Below, piece after piece: positions 1 through 8,696 of a stretch of 35,903 bases of DNA. Under the pieces are notes generated by a model, which made no database searches, was not told where the DNA came from, and saw nothing but the letters and a program-made list of their open reading frames with translations. The stretch's first letter is position 1, and the number at the start of each line of letters is the position of its first letter. Where the stretch lies: assembly GCA_007132995.1 (NCBI GenBank), contig SLNP01000093.1:1-35903 (forward strand). The letters are read 5' to 3'. The stretch comes from Bacteroidales bacterium. GTDB lineage: Bacteria; Bacteroidota; Bacteroidia; Bacteroidales; VadinHA17. The position numbers and the translations under genes are program-made.

Positions 1-1689
1 ACCATTGAGCTTATATCTGCAGATGGAACCGATGGCCAGGAGATATGCTACGGTGATGAGATTGCGGATATAGTTTATGTTACCGCCGGAGCCACCGGAG
101 CTATAGTTGAAGGCCTTCCGGAAGGGGTAAGCTATGAATGGGTCGATGATACCCTTACGGTTTCCGGTACTCCTGATGAATCAGGCCTCTTTGACTATAC
201 TGTCGTATTAACAGGTGGTTGCGGCGATGTTGAGAGATCAGGAACGATAAGGGTAGAGCCTACACCGACTTTGATAATTACCGATCCCGACCCGCTATGT
301 GAGCCTGCAACATTCGACCTTACAGATGCTGCAGTTACTGACGGGTCTACTGAGGACCTTACCCTTACTTACTGGGTTGATGAGGATGCAACGACATCTC
401 TGGATAATCCGGACTCGGTGGGAGAGGGCACATTCTATATTATGGGTATGACGGCTCTTGGGTGTTTCGATATCAAACCTGTTACCACAGTATATAGTGA
501 CGGATTCTCACTGGGTGGTGTTGTGACGGATGTGCTTTGCCATGGCGAGGCTACCGGATCTATAGCCCTTACCATTGACGGAGGAACGGCGCCCTTTACC
601 ATTGTATGGGATAGTGGTGCCGATACAGATGTAGTTGAGGGACTGACGGCCGGAACCTATACCGTTATTGTAACCGATGCTGCCGGCTGTACAGAGACAG
701 AGACATTTACCGTAGGTCAGCCGGATGATCCGTTGAGCCTGGTACTTATATCACAGACAGATGTAGTATGCCATGGCGAGTCTACCGGCACCGCGACTGT
801 AGAGGCATCAGGTGGCGTTGCGCCATACAGCTATAGCTGGGATACCGAACCGGTAACTGAGAGTCCGACGGCTGCGGAATTGAGCGCCGGTGAATATCGT
901 GTAACTGTCACAGATATTAATGGCTGCTCTGTATATCTGGATGTTGAGATTACAGAGCCGGCTACCGGAATGGAGCTTGACTTCGACAAGAATGATGTTC
1001 TCTGTTTCGGTGGTTCTGACGGTGAGGCTACGGTTATAGTGACCAACGGTACAGCGCCATTCAGCTTTAGCTGGAGCAATGACAACGACGGGGCTACCGC
1101 TTCAGGGCTCTCTGCGGGAACTTACCATGTTACCGTTACCGATGCAGAAGGCTGTTCGGTTACCGGGTCTGTTGATATATTCGAGCCGGAAGAGCTTGTT
1201 GTTACACCCACACATACCGATGCCAGCTGTCCTGGAGTTGAAGATGGCTCTATTACCCTCGAAATAGAGGGTGGTACGGCACCATACACAATATTGTGGG
1301 AGGATGGATATGAAGGAGCTTCACGGGCCGGCCTTGCAGATGGTTCGTATACAATAATCGTTGTCGATGACAATGGCTGCTCTGTTGTAACAACAGTTGA
1401 AATATCTGTAACAGGGGTGGACTGCCTTATTATTCCCACTGTAATTACACCTAATGGTGATGGTGTTAATGATGAATGGAGGATAATAAACATAGAGCTA
1501 TATCCTGACGCAGAGGTGATAGTGTTTAACAGGTGGGGAAGAAGGGTTTACCAAACCAGAAATCCTGCTGCAAACCCATGGGACGGAACTCACAGGGGCA
1601 GGTTACTGCCAACAGATTCATACCATTATGTTATATATCTGAACGACGGATCGAGACCGTTAACAGGAACCATTACACTGATTAGATAA
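1..1689 (+). CDS. SprB-repeat surface adhesin with gliding-motility C-terminal domain (5' partial)
   Basis: The frame is open from the first base, so the N-terminus and signal peptide lie outside the window. A TTG at 271 is in frame but is not a credible start. The visible protein has immunoglobulin-like segments, then four SprB-type repeats. Each begins D-V/A-x-C-x-G, carries a G-G-x-A-P-y/f core ending in W, and closes with a G-t-Y-x-V/I-x-V-t-D-x-x-G-C motif. The last roughly 85 residues (from IIPTVITPNGDGVNDEW) match the gliding-motility-associated C-terminal domain, a sorting signal for the type IX secretion system, so the product should be exported across the outer membrane and attached to the surface. 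Six bases later begins a PorP/SprF gene, the usual partner of such adhesins. Family assignment is firm; the ligand cannot be read from sequence. Confidence 0.92.
   Translation, partial: TIELISADGTDGQEICYGDEIADIVYVTAGATGAIVEGLPEGVSYEWVDDTLTVSGTPDESGLFDYTVVLTGGCGDVERSGTIRVEPTPTLIITDPDPLCEPATFDLTDAAVTDGSTEDLTLTYWVDEDATTSLDNPDSVGEGTFYIMGMTALGCFDIKPVTTVYSDGFSLGGVVTDVLCHGEATGSIALTIDGGTAPFTIVWDSGADTDVVEGLTAGTYTVIVTDAAGCTETETFTVGQPDDPLSLVLISQTDVVCHGESTGTATVEASGGVAPYSYSWDTEPVTESPTAAELSAGEYRVTVTDINGCSVYLDVEITEPATGMELDFDKNDVLCFGGSDGEATVIVTNGTAPFSFSWSNDNDGATASGLSAGTYHVTVTDAEGCSVTGSVDIFEPEELVVTPTHTDASCPGVEDGSITLEIEGGTAPYTILWEDGYEGASRAGLADGSYTIIVVDDNGCSVVTTVEISVTGVDCLIIPTVITPNGDGVNDEWRIINIELYPDAEVIVFNRWGRRVYQTRNPAANPWDGTHRGRLLPTDSYHYVIYLNDGSRPLTGTITLIR
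529..1420 (+). repeat. Four tandem SprB-type protein repeats
   Basis: Repeat units begin near 529, 760, 994 and 1219, each about 65-78 codons long and starting with an Asp-(Val/Ala)-x-Cys-x-Gly motif. They are diverged at the DNA level, so this is an old protein repeat and not a recent tandem duplication. More copies may lie upstream of the window. Confidence 0.85.
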
Positions 1690-1695
1690 GTTAAT

Positions 1696-2712
1696 ATGCA
1701 CTATATGACGCGATTTGCTTCCGGATTTATACGGTTTTTACCTGTAATCCTACTTATGCTTCAGCCTGGAATCAGGATGGATGCACAACAGGTGCCTATG
1801 TACAGTCAGTACATAATGAACGGGTTCCTGATAAATCCAAGCCTTGCGGGTAACGACGGTTATTCAACCATTAATATTACTGCACGCGAACAGTGGGTTG
1901 GCTTTCAGAACGCGCCAAGCACATATGCATTGAGTTTTCAGACGCGTATTCTGAGGGACAGCTATATTTCACGCAGCACTAATGTAAGAAGAAGGGCTAC
2001 CCGACCCACAAAAGGTGGACGGGTAGGTGTCGGAGGCTATGTTTTTAATGATAATAACGGAATAATAAGGCGTACAGGCATACAGGGTGCGTATGCATAC
2101 CATATACCCATGGGTGTAACTAATCAGCTCTCGTTCGGGCTTGCTGCCACTGCATACCAGTTTGCTATAGACCTTGATGGCGCAGTGCTATATAATCCTA
2201 ATGACGATTACCTCAACAATCTTGACAGGGTGGTTTTTATTCCCGATTTTAATTTCGGGGTCAGCTTTACCAGCCGCGATTACTATGTAGGTTTTGCCAT
2301 GAGTCAGCTGCTGAGAGGCTCTATCGTGCTTGGCAATGAAGCTGAATTTACCAGGACAGAACTTGGTCACTACTTTCTTACCGGTGGTCTGAAAATTCAG
2401 CTTCGCAGCCATGAGTGGGTGCTTGAACCCTCTGCTTTGATTAAGTCGTCAGATATGCTCTTTAAATCGTTTCAGACGGATCTTACAGCCAGAATATACT
2501 ACAGGAATGACTACTGGGCGGGCCTATCATACAGAACCGGAGATGCTGTGATTATGATGACAGGGGTAAGGTATGACAGATTCTACTTCTCATACGCCTT
2601 CGATTTTACAGTTACCGATATAAGACAGCAGAGCTTTGGATCGCACGAAATATCTGCGGCCATTAAGTTTGGTGACAGCGCCCGGCGTTACAGATGGCTT
2701 ACAAGGTACTGA
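1696..2712 (+). CDS. PorP/SprF family type IX secretion membrane protein
   Basis: A 338-residue protein with an N-terminal signal peptide (hydrophobic stretch FLPVILLMLQPG, likely cut after DAQ). It is followed by the family's hallmark start of the mature chain, QQVPMYSQYIMNGFLINPS, and alternating beta-strand segments ending in a strand-rich C-terminus. PorP/SprF proteins are outer-membrane beta-barrels associated with the type IX secretion machinery; SprF in Flavobacterium is needed to export SprB. The gene starts six bases after the adhesin stop, so the two are very probably co-transcribed and form a dedicated exporter and cargo pair. ATG at 1696 is used; an ATG three codons in (1705) is an equally possible start. 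Confidence 0.92.
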   Translation: MHYMTRFASGFIRFLPVILLMLQPGIRMDAQQVPMYSQYIMNGFLINPSLAGNDGYSTINITAREQWVGFQNAPSTYALSFQTRILRDSYISRSTNVRRRATRPTKGGRVGVGGYVFNDNNGIIRRTGIQGAYAYHIPMGVTNQLSFGLAATAYQFAIDLDGAVLYNPNDDYLNNLDRVVFIPDFNFGVSFTSRDYYVGFAMSQLLRGSIVLGNEAEFTRTELGHYFLTGGLKIQLRSHEWVLEPSALIKSSDMLFKSFQTDLTARIYYRNDYWAGLSYRTGDAVIMMTGVRYDRFYFSYAFDFTVTDIRQQSFGSHEISAAIKFGDSARRYRWLTRY

Positions 2713-2764
2713 CTCTACCTGCTTGAAGGCCTGGTGACAGGTTTACTAAACCAGACAAAATGAT

Positions 2765-3829
2765 ATGAGAAAGATGGCTGGCCGGTGGTTTAACATGATA
2801 AGCCGGCTGGCCCTTTTTATTACACTTTTTGCCTCTGGCGCTGTTCAGGTATATGCCCCTTCGTTCTCAATTACTGAAAGAGGGGAGAGAGAACTCCTCT
2901 TTATGTTCTATAATGTTGAGAATTTGTTTGATACAATCAATGATGAAGATATAAACGATGATGAGTTTACACCTGAAGGAACCAGACGCTGGACCATTTC
3001 GCGATATAACAGGAAGCTTCACTCACTTGCCAAGGTTATAGTGGCTGCAGGTGGCTGGTATCCTCCTGAAATGGTGGGGTTGTGCGAGGTGGAGAACCAG
3101 GGTGTTGTAGAGGATCTGATAACCCGTACAGTGCTTTCTAATTTCAACTACGGAGTTGTGCATGTAGAGTCCCGGGATCGCCGCGGTATAGATGTCTCTT
3201 TTATCTATAACCGTGATGTTGTCAATATTGTGAGCTATGACACCATTGAACCAGGGATGGGAGATGGGAGAGAGGAGTGGCGCTCCAGGCCTGTACTCTA
3301 TATAGAGACTGAGGTGGGGGGAGAGATTGTGCATCTCTTTTTGAATCACTGGCCCTCCAGAAGGGGTGGGGTGCTTGGAGGACAGCGGTTAAGGAAGCTG
3401 CTTGCCAGTGAAATAGCAGAGGCGGCGGCCGGAATAAGAGAGAGAGAGGGCGAAGATGCAGCCATTGTGATAGCGGGCGATTTTAACTGCTCTCCAGATG
3501 ACGAGGGGATGCTTATATTGGAGTCTGCCCGATTTGTAAATATGGCGAGAGATTTGTCCGACATAGGCTTGGGGACATATCGCTTCAGGGGTGTATGGCA
3601 AATGCTCGATCAGGTGCTTGTGTCAGAATCTATGATCGGTTCCGGATCACCTGTCAGTGCAATATCATTTGATATCTTCTCTCCGGACTTCCTTCTCTAT
3701 GATGACCCCTCTTTCCCGGGTAGAAAGCCTTTCGCCTCTTATGAGGGCTTTACATACATAGGCGGCTATAGTGATCATCTGCCGGTACTGCTGTCTATTG
3801 GTCTGAGGAGGGTGGCTCCGGCTGATTGA
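2765..3829 (+). CDS. Exported endonuclease/exonuclease/phosphatase family protein
   Basis: A 354-residue protein with a hydrophobic N-terminus (residues 12-30) that looks like a signal peptide or anchor. Conserved metal-phosphoesterase motifs appear in order: YNVENLFD (Asn50), CEVEN (metal-binding Glu110), NHWPSRRGG (Asn194-His195), GDFN (Asp239, Asn241) and SDHLP (Asp337-His338). All catalytic positions of the DNase I/exonuclease III fold are present, so it should be an active divalent-metal phosphodiesterase. Whether the substrate is nucleic acid, lipid or another phosphodiester cannot be told; many Bacteroidota homologues are annotated simply as endonucleases. It follows the PorP gene by 52 bases on the same strand, and its last 35 bases overlap the end of the convergent CCA-adding enzyme gene. 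Confidence 0.88.
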   Translation: MRKMAGRWFNMISRLALFITLFASGAVQVYAPSFSITERGERELLFMFYNVENLFDTINDEDINDDEFTPEGTRRWTISRYNRKLHSLAKVIVAAGGWYPPEMVGLCEVENQGVVEDLITRTVLSNFNYGVVHVESRDRRGIDVSFIYNRDVVNIVSYDTIEPGMGDGREEWRSRPVLYIETEVGGEIVHLFLNHWPSRRGGVLGGQRLRKLLASEIAEAAAGIREREGEDAAIVIAGDFNCSPDDEGMLILESARFVNMARDLSDIGLGTYRFRGVWQMLDQVLVSESMIGSGSPVSAISFDIFSPDFLLYDDPSFPGRKPFASYEGFTYIGGYSDHLPVLLSIGLRRVAPAD

Positions 3830-5237
3830 CAGGCTCTAACCCTATCTCTCCGGCTTTCTCTATAAGATATGGCAACGCCTCATCGCGCCTGTTTCCTATT
3901 ATTCCGTCAAGAATTGCCTCTTTGATAGAATTCTTAAGTATTCCCACCTTCCTGCCCGGACCGATGTCAAAAATTCTCATAATCTCTTCTCCTGTAACAG
4001 GAGGCTGAAAGTTTCTGATGGCATCTTTCTCCTCAATCTCTTTCAATTTTTCTCTGACCAGCCCGAAATTCTTCAGGTATTTTATGACTTTGGTTTCGTT
4101 TTTTGAGGTGATGTCAGCCTCACACAACCGCATCAGATCATCAATGTCATTTCCTGCATCGAAAAGCAATCTCCTTACAGCAGAGTCGGTAACCTCTTCT
4201 TGCGACAAGACTATCGGCCTGAGATGAAGCCTGACAAGGTTTTGAACATAACGCATTCTCTCTCCCAGTGGTAACTTAAGGCGACGAAATATTACGGGAA
4301 CCATCTTCATGCCAAGGTGATCGTGACCATGGAAAGTCCACCCGATACCCTCCTGAAACCTTTTGCTCCTGGGTTTGCCTATGTCATGTAGAAGTGTAGC
4401 CCACCTGAGCCATAGGTCTCCGCCCTTTTGTGCAATATTGTCAAGCACTTCGAGTGTATGTGCGAAGTTGTCTTTATGGCCCCGACCCTCGACCATGTCA
4501 CTTCCCTTCAGAGCTATGAGCTCCGGGAAGAATCTCTCCAGTAAACCGAGCTGTTCGAGCAGCTCTATTCCGTGCGAAGGTGTGTCGCACATAACTATCT
4601 TGTTGAACTCTGCTGTGATTCTTTCGGCGGATACTATCGAAAGGCGATGGCTGTTGGCCTTTATAGCGTCGGCACACCCCTTATCTATTTTGAAGTCGAG
4701 CTGTGCAGCAAACCTTACTGCACGCATCATTCTGAGGGGGTCATCAGAGAAGGTTGTGACAGGATCGAGAGGGGTTTTGATTACTTTCTCCCTGATATGG
4801 TCAACTCCATTGAAAGGGTCAAGAAGAGAACCTTTCTCTTTTCTGTTGAGGCTTATCGCTAAAGCGTTTATGGTGAAGTCGCGCCTGTTTTGATCATCTT
4901 CAAGAGTGCCTTTGCTTACAGATGGGTTTCTTGAGTCAGGAGTGTAGGACTCTTTTCTTGCACCAACAAACTCAATCTCGGTTCCCGCATGTTTTATCAT
5001 TGCGGTTCCGTACCTCCTGTAGATAACAACACCCCTTTTTATACCAAGTCTGGATGCTACCTTTTTTGCAATCGATATTCCATCTCCTACCACTACAATA
5101 TCTATGTCTCTGTTTTGTGTGTCGCGCTCCATTAGCAGGTCGCGTACATACCCGCCAATTACATAGCCTTCACAGCCTTCATTTTCAATTACTTCAGAAA
5201 GAACAGAGAAGATTTCTCCTTTTAAATCTATATACAT
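3795..5237 (-). CDS. cca: CCA-adding tRNA nucleotidyltransferase with HD domain
   Basis: A 480-residue class II nucleotidyltransferase that builds or repairs the 3' CCA end of tRNAs. The polymerase head has GGYVRD (residues 28-33), the catalytic Asp-x-Asp in NRDIDIV (Asp44, Asp46) and RRDF (118-121). An HD phosphohydrolase-type domain follows, with GHKDNFAHTLEVLDN (near 253-267) and LLHDIGKP (His284-Asp285). This head-plus-HD layout is the common form in Bacteroidota. The only tRNA gene in the window encodes no CCA, so this activity is essential. The ATG at 5237 begins MYIDLKGEIF, and a TAnnTTTG promoter element lies about 34 bases upstream. The final codons overlap the convergent phosphoesterase gene. 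Confidence 0.95.
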   Translation of the reverse strand: MYIDLKGEIFSVLSEVIENEGCEGYVIGGYVRDLLMERDTQNRDIDIVVVGDGISIAKKVASRLGIKRGVVIYRRYGTAMIKHAGTEIEFVGARKESYTPDSRNPSVSKGTLEDDQNRRDFTINALAISLNRKEKGSLLDPFNGVDHIREKVIKTPLDPVTTFSDDPLRMMRAVRFAAQLDFKIDKGCADAIKANSHRLSIVSAERITAEFNKIVMCDTPSHGIELLEQLGLLERFFPELIALKGSDMVEGRGHKDNFAHTLEVLDNIAQKGGDLWLRWATLLHDIGKPRSKRFQEGIGWTFHGHDHLGMKMVPVIFRRLKLPLGERMRYVQNLVRLHLRPIVLSQEEVTDSAVRRLLFDAGNDIDDLMRLCEADITSKNETKVIKYLKNFGLVREKLKEIEEKDAIRNFQPPVTGEEIMRIFDIGPGRKVGILKNSIKEAILDGIIGNRRDEALPYLIEKAGEIGLEPVNQPEPPSSDQ

Positions 5238-5271
5238 ATTATTGTATGGGAATATGTTGTACTGACCCGGG

Positions 5272-5279
5272 CAAAGTTA
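5272..5279 (-). promoter_or_regulatory. Bacteroidota -7 element for cca
   Basis: On the minus strand this reads TAACTTTGC, a perfect match to the Bacteroidota -7 consensus TAnnTTTG. It ends 34 bases before the cca start codon. No clear TTG -33 element is visible at the expected distance. Confidence 0.6.
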
Positions 5280-5385
5280 CACTTTTACCATGATTTTGGA
5301 TATCTGATATATTATTGTGTTCTTTGGTATGGTTGTTAAAGAGCTAAGATAAACTCCGGTTGTTGGCCGGACAAAACTTATTGAT

Positions 5386-5748
5386 ATGGTAGAATATTTA
5401 ACTAAAGAGACTTTTCTGGAGAAGGTCTTTGATTATGAGGATAATAAGGAGTGGAAATACTCTGGTGAACTGCCCTGTATAATCGATTTCTATGCTGACT
5501 GGTGCGGCCCGTGTAAAACTATTGCCCCGATACTGGAAGAGCTTTCGGAAGAGTATAAGGGTAAACTTGTTATTTATAAAATAGATACTGAAAAGGAGCA
5601 GGAACTGGCAGCCGTTTTTGGAATAAAGAGCATTCCCTCTCTGCTGTTTGTGCCTGTTGAGGGCCAACCTCAGATGGCAGCAGGGGCTCTTCCGAAAGAG
5701 ACTTTCCGAAAGGCTATAAAGGATGTTTTCGGCCTGGGGGCTGAGTGA
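5386..5748 (+). CDS. trxA: Thioredoxin
   Basis: A 120-residue single-domain thioredoxin with the active site WCGPCK (Trp39, Cys40, Cys43) and the cis-proline loop SIPS (Pro84) opposite it. There is no signal peptide, so it should be a cytoplasmic dithiol reductant for reductases and peroxidases. It is slightly longer than E. coli thioredoxin because of an N-terminal insertion with a DYEDNKEW segment, common in Bacteroidota homologues. It stands alone, divergent from cca, and a strong intrinsic terminator lies about 120 bases past its stop. No canonical TAnnTTTG box is visible in the 148-base upstream gap. Confidence 0.95.
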   Translation: MVEYLTKETFLEKVFDYEDNKEWKYSGELPCIIDFYADWCGPCKTIAPILEELSEEYKGKLVIYKIDTEKEQELAAVFGIKSIPSLLFVPVEGQPQMAAGALPKETFRKAIKDVFGLGAE

Positions 5749-5867
5749 GTTTTACGAGGTAGAGGAGAAAATTGCAGAAAAATGAAACTTTTTTCGTTTT
5801 CGTTCGTTTAATAAGTAGGTTGAACAGAGACAGTAGTTTCTGGTTTTAGGTTTAGGGTAATGATGTT

Positions 5868-5909
5868 GGAGTCCGTCGCTGAGTAGCAGAGGCGGACTCC
5901 CATTTTTTT
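5868..5909 (+). terminator. Intrinsic terminator downstream of thioredoxin
   Basis: An 8-bp perfect stem, GGAGTCCG (5868-5875) with CGGACTCC (5893-5900), holds a small nested GCT/AGC hairpin and is followed by CA and seven T residues. The U-tract is on the plus strand only, so it terminates plus-strand transcription. It lies 120 bases past the thioredoxin stop, leaving an unusually long 3' UTR. Confidence 0.8.
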
Positions 5910-5920
5910 ATGGCGTAGGC

Positions 5921-5952
5921 CCGGAGAGACAACAGCTCTCAACTATCTCCGG
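5921..5952 (-). other. Hairpin downstream of xseB
   Basis: A perfect 7-bp inverted repeat, CCGGAGA (5921-5927) and TCTCCGG (5946-5952), lies 32 bases past the xseB stop. No T-run follows on the minus strand, so it may stabilise the 3' end or be a weak terminator for the minus-strand operon. Confidence 0.35.
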
Positions 5953-5983
5953 CTGCTATGAATGGGTGGCCGGGAGGATGGGT

Positions 5984-6181
5984 CTACTCATCTTCTTTGA
6001 AAATGCTCTCTATCTCTTCTTCGGTGCTCTTAAGTTTTTTCTGACACTCTTTGATCAAAGCAGAGGCCCTTTTTACACTTGATGAGAGGGCGTCAATATC
6101 TGTTTCACCACTCTCAATTTTCGCTATGATCTGCTCTATTTCACTCATGGCCTCCCCGAATGTAAGCTCTCTCTTTTCCAT
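5984..6181 (-). CDS. xseB: Exodeoxyribonuclease VII small subunit
   Basis: A 65-residue, highly charged helical protein with the family pattern LTFGEAMSEIEQIIAKIESG near the N-terminus, then a second amphipathic helix ending in an acidic tail. XseB binds XseA to form exonuclease VII, which degrades single-stranded DNA from both ends. The gene starts 14 bases after the xseA stop on the same strand, the usual gene order, so the two are almost certainly co-transcribed. The length is typical for the family. Confidence 0.93.
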   Translation of the reverse strand: MEKRELTFGEAMSEIEQIIAKIESGETDIDALSSSVKRASALIKECQKKLKSTEEEIESIFKEDE

Positions 6182-6195
6182 GTTTATATCACAAA

Positions 6196-7581
6196 TTAGT
6201 TACTATCATCACCTTTTTCAACCCTGCTTACAACTTTTCCGTCACGGAAGAGGGTTGTAATATGGTCTCCGCCCTCTATATCATTGCTGCTGTATACCGC
6301 TTTGCCATTTAACACTGTTATTGTGAAACCTCTCTCAAGAACTGCCTCGGGACTGTAGGCCCTCACTACAGCGGCGGCCGACCTGACCTCTTCTGATCTT
6401 CTCTGCAGAAGTGTGAGGGATGACTTACGAAGCTTCTCTCTCTGCCGGGTGATACCATCCCACCCTTTTAGCACTCTTTGCCTGACACCGCTTGCTACTC
6501 TGCTTCCTGCCAGTGCCGTATCTGTCTTTGACCTGCCAAGGATATGAGATGAGGCTGCTGACAGGGTTACGGAGAGGGCCGATATCTTTTTGCGATACTC
6601 TGAGGTTATGGAGTTGACAGATGGAACCAGCCTTCGGGTGACATCGTTTGTACGCACCCCTGAATACCTTAGCGTCTCTGCAACTGCCTGCCTTAGTCTT
6701 CTGTTGAAATCTTCCAATAGTGATGCTGTGTCGAGCATCATGTCAACTATCTCTCCTGCAACAGCCGTCGGTGTTTTGAGCGACCTCCATGCTACAATGT
6801 CCAGTACTGATACATCTTTGTCGTGACCAATGCCTGTAATGACAGGAAGCGGAAACTGGGATACATGAAAGGCGAGGCTGTAATCGTCGAACCACTGCAG
6901 GTCGGAGCTGGAACCACCTCCTCTTATTATGGCGACCAGATCGAATCTGTCGGCTCTGTCTGCAATGAGGTTTAGTGCCGACACTATACCTCCGGCAGTC
7001 TCCTTTCCCTGCATGGGCGAATTGTAAAGCTCGGTGCTGAAAATAAACCCGTAAGGGTTGTTGTTCAGTTGATTAATAAAGTCAGTGTAGCCGGCAGCGG
7101 ACGATGAGGATACTACGGCCACCCTTTTGGGAAGAAAGGGGGCGGGCAGCTCGCGATTCATCTCTATTACACCCTCCTGTTCCAGCCTCCTGATTGTCTC
7201 CTGCCTCCTGAGGGCGACATCGCCGAGCGTGTAGGCCGGATCTATATCGGTGATGCTGAGGCTTAGTCCGTATAGCTCATGATAATCAACAGTAACCTTT
7301 ACCAGAACAGATATACCTGACTTCAACTCCATGCCTGCTCCCGATTCGAATTGGGGCTTTATCATCCTGAAGCGTGACGCCCATATAATAGCTCTTGCCC
7401 TGGCTCTTATATTACCTCCCTCTCTACTCTTCTCTATAAGCTCGAGATAACAGTGGCCGGAGTAGTTGATGTTGAGCTCCGATATCTCTGCCATGACCCA
7501 GTAGCTGTCGGGCATAGAGACCACAATGGAGTCTCTTATCATCATCTGAAGCTCACTAAGTGTTACCTTGTCTCTGACCAT
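6196..7581 (-). CDS. xseA: Exodeoxyribonuclease VII large subunit
   Basis: A 461-residue protein. The N-terminal OB-fold is visible as SYWVMAEISELNINYSGHCY followed by an IWAS segment. The catalytic core has LPKRVAVVSSSSAAGYTDF, the signature DLVAIIRGGGSSSDLQWFDD and PVITGIGHDKDVSVLDIVA. A long helical region follows, ending in the conserved SPEAVLERGF segment. It forms exonuclease VII with the XseB encoded just downstream and acts on single-stranded DNA in the cytoplasm, in repair and removal of toxic ssDNA. A MORN-repeat gene lies 50 bases upstream on the same strand and may share the transcript, although it has no evident functional link. Confidence 0.96.
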   Translation of the reverse strand: MVRDKVTLSELQMMIRDSIVVSMPDSYWVMAEISELNINYSGHCYLELIEKSREGGNIRARARAIIWASRFRMIKPQFESGAGMELKSGISVLVKVTVDYHELYGLSLSITDIDPAYTLGDVALRRQETIRRLEQEGVIEMNRELPAPFLPKRVAVVSSSSAAGYTDFINQLNNNPYGFIFSTELYNSPMQGKETAGGIVSALNLIADRADRFDLVAIIRGGGSSSDLQWFDDYSLAFHVSQFPLPVITGIGHDKDVSVLDIVAWRSLKTPTAVAGEIVDMMLDTASLLEDFNRRLRQAVAETLRYSGVRTNDVTRRLVPSVNSITSEYRKKISALSVTLSAASSHILGRSKTDTALAGSRVASGVRQRVLKGWDGITRQREKLRKSSLTLLQRRSEEVRSAAAVVRAYSPEAVLERGFTITVLNGKAVYSSNDIEGGDHITTLFRDGKVVSRVEKGDDSN

Positions 7582-7631
7582 AGTGCCGGGTGTTACTGAT
7601 GGTTGCAGGGGGACGGGCGGTGCACTCCGGG

Positions 7632-8429
7632 CTACCAGTCCCAGATGGTACCGGTTATTTCAGGATCTGATATCCGCCCTCTGTTGCGCTCCAGAAAATC
7701 AAGAAGCTGATTCTCCCGCTCAATTACCTCTTCTCTGTTTTTTAAAACGCCAGCACTGTATATCATCTCAAACTGCAGCTCGCCCTCTTCATCAAACACC
7801 TTCCATGTGCCGTCTCTGGTGTTGTCGCTGTACCTGCCTATATACTGATAAGTGCCGTTGAGGAAGTATGCCGTAAAGTCGCCATGCAGCCGTCCCTCCT
7901 TATAATTTCCCACAATGCATCTGTTTCCGTTTGAGTAATACTGCTTCCATTCTCCATGACGAACCCCCTTTTGATAGTAGACCTTCTCTGCTACTGTGCT
8001 GTCCCGGTAAAACTTAAGCGATATTCCGTGGCGAAGATTGTTTTTATAGCTCTCTTTTCCTACAAGATAGTTCTCGGTCTGTTCGGAGAAAAGCCTCCAT
8101 GTTCCCTCTCTTTTCTGATTGACATACAATCCTTTGGCGGCAATATTTCCATTAGGATGAAAGAAGGTGGCTTCAGCATCTCTCCCATTTTCCAGATGGT
8201 TCATAAGGGCTCTCAATGTGCCATCTTCGTAAAAGCGGCGAAATTCGCCAACGGGCCTGTCATTAACAAAGTAACCTTTATAAAGAGGTCTGCCATTGGG
8301 ATAGTCTACCCTCCAGTAACCCTGCTTCATTCCCGAACTGTCGGTACGGTTTATTGTGTCAGCTACCTGGCTGCTCAGCATCTGAGTTGATGCTGCTGCA
8401 AAAAGTATTAGTATAATTACCTTTCTCAT
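7632..8429 (-). CDS. Exported MORN/YwqK-type repeat protein
   Basis: A 265-residue protein with a signal peptide (MRKVIILILFAAASTQMLSS). It is built of about eight MORN-like units of the form Y-x-N-G-x-x-x-x-G-x-Y-x-x-x-x-x-x-G-x-W/F, for example in residues 35-60, 95-120 and 150-220. Automated annotation often calls such proteins YwqK-family antitoxins, but no toxin gene is adjacent and the signal peptide argues against a cytoplasmic antitoxin role. It is more plausibly a periplasmic or surface repeat protein of unknown function. It lies between dnaK and xseA on the same strand; the dnaK terminator separates it from dnaK, so it should have its own promoter. Confidence 0.8.
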   Translation of the reverse strand: MRKVIILILFAAASTQMLSSQVADTINRTDSSGMKQGYWRVDYPNGRPLYKGYFVNDRPVGEFRRFYEDGTLRALMNHLENGRDAEATFFHPNGNIAAKGLYVNQKREGTWRLFSEQTENYLVGKESYKNNLRHGISLKFYRDSTVAEKVYYQKGVRHGEWKQYYSNGNRCIVGNYKEGRLHGDFTAYFLNGTYQYIGRYSDNTRDGTWKVFDEEGELQFEMIYSAGVLKNREEVIERENQLLDFLERNRGRISDPEITGTIWDW

Positions 8430-8464
8430 TGCCCTTAGATGTTTCTGTTTCGATTTACCTGTTG

Positions 8465-8486
8465 TATACCGTTATGTAGCGGTATA
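8465..8486 (-). promoter_or_regulatory. Inverted repeat upstream of the MORN gene
   Basis: A perfect 7-bp inverted repeat, TATACCG and CGGTATA, is separated by 8 bases and sits 35 bases before the MORN protein start codon. It could be an operator or a 5' UTR hairpin. No TAnnTTTG element is visible nearby to fix its position relative to a promoter. Confidence 0.3.
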
Positions 8487-8604
8487 ACGACGAAGACCCG
8501 GTAATTATTTTTTGCTCTGTCAGTAGTAAAGTTATTTCTGATACACTGTCAGGCCATATGGGAAGATCATAACAATATCTTTAGTTGACTCCCTGCCGTA
8601 AAAA

Positions 8605-8632
8605 TAACAAAAAATCCCGGCATTACCGGGAT
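8605..8632 (-). terminator. Intrinsic terminator of dnaK
   Basis: On the minus strand a perfect 7-bp stem ATCCCGG/CCGGGAT (8614-8632) with a 5-base loop is followed by a T-rich run (TTTTTGTTATTTTTA), 64 bases past the dnaK stop. It separates dnaK from the downstream MORN gene. Confidence 0.85.
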
Positions 8633-8696
8633 CTTTTACTTAGTGTGTAGCTGTCCGGAGAGATGGTAAAACACTATACTCCGGTAATTGCCAGCC

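Noticed and set aside
7632..8429. Toxin-antitoxin system based on the YwqK label
   Set aside because: No toxin gene is adjacent and the protein has a signal peptide; the label reflects family naming only.
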